Assembly (NCBI GenBank): GCA_000331325.2
Contig: CM003428.1
Coordinates: 248,001 to 312,000, forward strand
Origin: Crithidia fasciculata
Lineage: Eukaryota > Euglenozoa > Kinetoplastea > Trypanosomatida > Trypanosomatidae
Direction: 5' to 3'
DNA length: 64,000 nt
Part shown: one piece after another, positions 60,033-64,000 of the stretch
Numbering within the stretch: position 1 is the first letter of the stretch
Layout: each line of letters opens with the position of its first letter
Made by a program: the position numbers and the translations under genes
Notes under the pieces: model-generated
The model's database searches: none
What the model saw: only the letters and a program-made list of their open reading frames with translations
Told to the model about the DNA's origin: nothing

Positions 60033-61757
60033 ATGTTCGCGAGGAACCTTGTTCGTCTGATGGAGGTGTCGAAGCGGCCCGTGCGCGGCGTCGACTTTGT
60101 GCGCAACCGCTTCACCAACAAGGGCACCGCCTTCTCCGCGGCTGAGCGCAGCCACATGAACGTCGAGGGTCTGCTGCCGCCCGCCATTGAATCGCTGGAC
60201 GACCAGGTGGAGCGTTACTGGGAGCAGCTGTGCCGTCTCAACGAGCCGATCAACCGCTACCAGCTTCTCCGCACCGTGCAGGACTCGAACGTGACGCTCT
60301 ACTACTCCATCCTGATTCGCTACCTGAAGCAGACGCTGCCGATCGTGTACACGCCGACGGTCGGCGAGGCCTGTCAGCGCTACGGCGACCTCTATCAGAA
60401 GGACCACGGTCTCTACATCGACGTCGACCACAAGGACGAGGTGCGCAAGATGATCCAGAACCTGCGCAAGACGAACATCGACATCATCGTCATCACCGAC
60501 GGCTCTCGCATTCTCGGCCTTGGCGACCTCGGCGTGAACGGTATCGGCATCAGCATCGGCAAGTGCTCCCTGTACGTCGCCGCTGGTGGTGTGCGGCCGT
60601 CCCGCGTGCTGCCCGTCGTCATGGACGCTGGCACGAACAACGAGGGCCTGCTGAACAACCCGCTCTACCTCGGCAGCCGCAAGCCCCGCTGTTCCGACGA
60701 GCAGTTCTACGGCCTGATGGACGAGTTCATGGAGGCGGCCAAGGAGGCGTGGCCCTCGGCCGTCATCCAGTTCGAGGACTTCAGCAACAACCACTGCTTC
60801 GACATCCTCGAGCGCTACCAGAACAAGTACCGCTGCTTCAACGACGACATCCAGGGCACCGGCGCAGTCATCTCCGCCGGCTTCCGCACTGCGGTGAAGC
60901 TGAGCGGCGTGCCGATGGAGCAGCAGCGCATCCTCTTTTTCGGTGCCGGCTCTGCCGCGACCGGTGTGGCGCAGAGCATTGCTGAGCTGGCCGAGGAGAC
61001 GTCGACCGTCACGGCGGCGGACATTAAAAAGAATGTGTACTTTGTCGACTCCAAGGGCCTCGTCGCCGTCAACCGCGGTGACACGCTCGCGAAGCACAAG
61101 GTGGCGTGGGCCCGCACCGACATCCCTGACGGTGACATCCAGAGCCTGACATCGCTGGAGGCAACGGTGAAGTACGTGAAGCCGACGGCGCTGATCGGCC
61201 TCGGTGCCACCGGCGGCGTCTTCACGCGCGAGATGGTCGAATTTATCCACTCCTACTGCGACCATCCGATCATCTTCCCGCTGTCGAACCCGTCGAGCAA
61301 GGCGGAGATTCTGCCCTCGAACGCGTACAAGTGGACGAACGGCGACGCCATCGTTGCCTCGGGCAGCCCCTTCCCCGACGCCGTGGTGAACGGCCGCACC
61401 CTGCACCCCTCGCAGGGCAACAACCTCTACATCTTCCCGGGCGTGGGGATGGGGTGCTGCATCGCCGAGCCGCCGCACATCCCACAGGAGGTGCTGGTGG
61501 CTGCTGCGGCCTGCCTCAGCAACCTGGCAACGCCGGAGGACCTGGCGGCTGGCCAGCTGTACCCCCCGATCGATCAGGTGCGTCGCGTGTCGGCAGAGAT
61601 TGCGGTGGCCTGCATCCAGAAGCTGCAGGCGATGGGTCTGGCGAAGGCTGGCCTGCCGAAGAACCGACCGGATCTGGTGAAGCTGGTGAAGAGCCAGACG
61701 TGGAACCCGGAGTACCTGCCGGCTAGCTACTACCTCAGCCAGAACTTTATTCGTTAA
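60033..61757 (+). CDS. Malic enzyme, mitochondrial type
   Basis: The protein is 574 aa with all malic enzyme motifs: YTPTVGEACQ, LGLGDLGVNG, FEDF, FNDDIQGTGAV (from 269), FGAGSAATGVA (from 303) and FPLSNPSSK. The first ~19 residues (MFARNLVRLMEVSKRPVRG) are rich in Arg/Lys and amphipathic, a likely mitochondrial presequence. It would make pyruvate and NADPH inside the mitochondrion. The catalytic core aligns without gaps to the gene at 55955 between the FEDF and FGAGSAA motifs, and shares stretches of identical DNA with it. Confidence 0.94.
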   Translation: MFARNLVRLMEVSKRPVRGVDFVRNRFTNKGTAFSAAERSHMNVEGLLPPAIESLDDQVERYWEQLCRLNEPINRYQLLRTVQDSNVTLYYSILIRYLKQTLPIVYTPTVGEACQRYGDLYQKDHGLYIDVDHKDEVRKMIQNLRKTNIDIIVITDGSRILGLGDLGVNGIGISIGKCSLYVAAGGVRPSRVLPVVMDAGTNNEGLLNNPLYLGSRKPRCSDEQFYGLMDEFMEAAKEAWPSAVIQFEDFSNNHCFDILERYQNKYRCFNDDIQGTGAVISAGFRTAVKLSGVPMEQQRILFFGAGSAATGVAQSIAELAEETSTVTAADIKKNVYFVDSKGLVAVNRGDTLAKHKVAWARTDIPDGDIQSLTSLEATVKYVKPTALIGLGATGGVFTREMVEFIHSYCDHPIIFPLSNPSSKAEILPSNAYKWTNGDAIVASGSPFPDAVVNGRTLHPSQGNNLYIFPGVGMGCCIAEPPHIPQEVLVAAAACLSNLATPEDLAAGQLYPPIDQVRRVSAEIAVACIQKLQAMGLAKAGLPKNRPDLVKLVKSQTWNPEYLPASYYLSQNFIR

Positions 61758-64000
61758 GTGTGTTCACACACTCGCGCACTTACGTTCGTGATGCTGTTCA
61801 ACCCCCTTTCTCCACGGATAAAGCAGGCGAGGAAAGTCGCATTGTTGTCCGTAAAAGAGAAAAGAAAAGAAAAAGACTGATAGCTTATTTTATTGCCTTT
61901 TAGTATTTTTAAACTTTTGTTTACTGTTTTCACCTCTCCCCTGCCCTCCCCATCAACAAAGCTCCTTTGTTTTTTTTTCCTTTTTGTTTTTTTTGCGATT
62001 GTGGGTGATGATGCTCTACTTCCATCTCGGATTGCTTCATCTCCGTCACCCTCCTTCTACCTATGTGGTCTTGTACCCTCCTTCCTTCTAAGCATTTTTT
62101 TTCTCGTTGTTCTTGTTCGAATACTCGAACCCTTCTTCGCTGGCGGCGGAGACGGCTGCTGAGACACCTGACCGTGTTCAGCAGAATAGGAAGAAGCAGA
62201 ACATAGACAGACCTTTGTTGTTGTTGTTGCTTCCCATCTGCGTCTCCCCTGTCTCGACATCAAATACCCTCCCTTTTTTTTTTCTACCAGTTCCTTGCCT
62301 AGCTTTTTCTTCCTTTATTGCTTTTCACCCCCTTTTTTTATTTGCGTTCCTTCCCTCACGCGTTCGCACTCCCTGGGATCGTCTTTCTCCCCTTCTCTCT
62401 CTCTCTGAGTGTGAAGGGGAAATTCACCTTTCCTTCTCCCACCTTGCGCTTCTGTTCGTCGACGCGTGTGTCAAGGCGAGCCGTCGCTTCTTTTCTTGCT
62501 TTTTTTTTGCTTCTCTCTTCTCGTCTTTCTTCTCTTTTTCTTTTTACATTTTTTCTCTTAAACTCTAACGTGAGATGATGCGGGTGTTTTGTTTCGCAGC
62601 TGCCCTCAGTGAATGAAGGGCACGTGAGAGGGATTTGGTGTATGAGTCTCTGCGTTTGTTTATGTGCGTGGGAGGCAGTGTGTGACGTCTGCGTACTGCT
62701 TCCTTCTTCCTCTCTTCTTCTCTCTCTCTGTTTTCTTTGCTCTCAGCTGGGTTGTGTGTTAGCCGCTGTTTGTCAACCTCTCTCCATGGTGACCTCACCC
62801 ACTCGTGCGTCTCAACGCGGGTGCACTTGCATGCAACTCTTTCCTGTGGTGCGAGGACACCAAACAGAGGACCAAACGGAAGAAAAAAAAAGGTGTTTTT
62901 TCTAGCACCAGGCACGCACACAACGAGAGAGGAAGCGAAAGAATAGGGGTTGCATAAGACGCCATAGCAACGCTGACGAGTCTCCGCCTCCCCAACTAAT
63001 CAACCCCTTTTTCAGTTTTTATTTCCCTGAGTGCCACTGCGAACACTCACCGCGTAGCTCTTGTGAGCATACCAACAAAAATAGCCACGCCACTCGCGGA
63101 TCGACTGCACGACCAGCAAAGAAAGAAAAAGAAAGAAAAGAAAATCTCTGAAGAAAAGGAAAATACAAAAGAAATAATACACTTTTTTGTCGAACAAAAA
63201 GAAAAGAATGTTTATACCTATCAGGCAATGCCGGGACAGTGGAGTCGTGCGCAAGCCGGGAAAGAACGCGAGGGAAAGCAGAAAAAAAAAAAATACGCAA
63301 CGGATGATCGCTGATGGTGAACTAAAAATAGAAAGAAAGAGGAAGAGTACGCACTTTTTTGAGGGAGATGAGAAACTTTTTTTTGTAGTTTTTTCCCCTT
63401 CCCCCTCCACGTCTTCCTTCTTCTTCTTTATTCCCGTTTTTTTATGTTTCTCTGTTGCCGTCCCTCCGGAGCAGAGTGTCGATGTGCCTTTGCTGATGTT
63501 GACGTCTTTACTCGCGGAGGGCTGCCAGCACGCACTCTCCTGTCACCCTAAATGACTGCGCTCCCTATATCGAATTATGAAATGCTATAGAGAAGAAAAA
63601 AACAAAGAATTTGCCTACAGGGCGAAGTAATCCCCGATGCAGCTGTACCACGTGTGCGTGCGAAAAAGCAAAAGTACATATAGAAAAGAATTCGTCGATG
63701 AGTGAATGGATCGCACACCTACAATCCCCCAATTTCTTCCTGTTCCATAATTTGTTATTGGTGTTTTAGCGTGTGTGTGCTTGTTTGTGTGTGCTCCTAC
63801 CCCTTTTTGTTCGGTATCTGTCGTTGTCGGTTGCTTTTTTTCACATTGTATAGCTGGTTCATTTGCGTCTGCGTTTTTTTTTTCTTCTCTCTTTTTTCTC
63901 TTTACGCGCTCTCTCTTTCTTTGCTGTGATCTACTCTACCACCCGCGCGCGCCAACAAAAGAAGAATTAAAAAACACTTTAGAAAAATGGCAATAGTAAT
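61758..64000. other. Gene-free 3' end of the window
   Basis: A 2.2-kb stretch with no convincing gene on either strand. It has T-rich runs (61970-61992, 62096-62103, 63868-63880), purine-rich DNA at 63118-63180 and mixed UTR-like sequence. It likely starts with the malic enzyme 3' UTR; the next gene would lie past the window. Confidence 0.55.

Noticed and set aside
62110-62140. TTCGAAT...CTCGAAC stretch resembling a tRNA T-loop
   Set aside because: No acceptor stem or anticodon arm could be built around it.

Overview
The window looks like nuclear DNA of a trypanosomatid flagellate, most likely of the Leishmania/Leptomonas/Crithidia group. All 18 genes that can be supported lie on the + strand. 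None shows an intron. Coding regions are mostly GC-rich with G/C at third codon positions, and they are separated by long T-rich, pyrimidine-rich spacers. Clear pyrimidine-tract-plus-AG sites, typical of spliced-leader trans-splicing, precede many start codons. This is one directional (polycistronic) gene cluster with no strand switch. From memory, the order ATP synthase subunit c pair, myo-inositol transporter, RAD54, malic enzyme pair resembles Leishmania chromosome 24. This was not checked by alignment.

Layout. 0-12 kb: the 3' part of a URB1/Npa1-like ribosome-biogenesis protein, a SMARCAL1-like SNF2 annealing-helicase candidate with an N-terminal GRF-like zinc finger, and a USP36-like deubiquitinase. 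12-19 kb: two near-identical ATP synthase subunit c genes and a kinesin-13. 19-31 kb: a PPPDE/DeSI-type thiol isopeptidase with a long tail, an unrecognised helical and probably mitochondrial protein, and a protein kinase with a very long tail. The last two lie in a stretch of clearly lower GC. 32-42 kb: the myo-inositol/H+ symporter MIT, a small membrane protein, a DUF523/TudS-like protein, a small TIM chaperone and SRP54. 43-50 kb: a large low-complexity protein, a HAD-fold protein of the SAK type and an RRM-like protein. 51-62 kb: RAD54, then cytosolic and mitochondrial malic enzymes. 61.8-64 kb: no gene recognised.

How the genes fit together. As usual in trypanosomatids, neighbours are transcribed together but need not share a pathway. 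Loose themes are ribosome/nucleolar function (URB1-like, USP36-like), genome maintenance (SMARCAL1-like, RAD54), mitochondrial energy and import (two subunit c genes, small TIM, mitochondrial malic enzyme), NADPH supply (malic enzymes) and nutrient uptake (MIT). No mobile element, CRISPR array, tRNA or rRNA gene was recognised. No old viral or LTR element was seen.

Most interesting points: the DUF523/TudS-like gene with all three cluster cysteines in a eukaryote; the subunit c duplication whose homology starts exactly at a candidate splice acceptor; identical-nucleotide patches shared by the two malic enzymes; the low-GC block around 23-29 kb; and the GRF-finger plus PIP-box-like motif on the SMARCAL1-like helicase.
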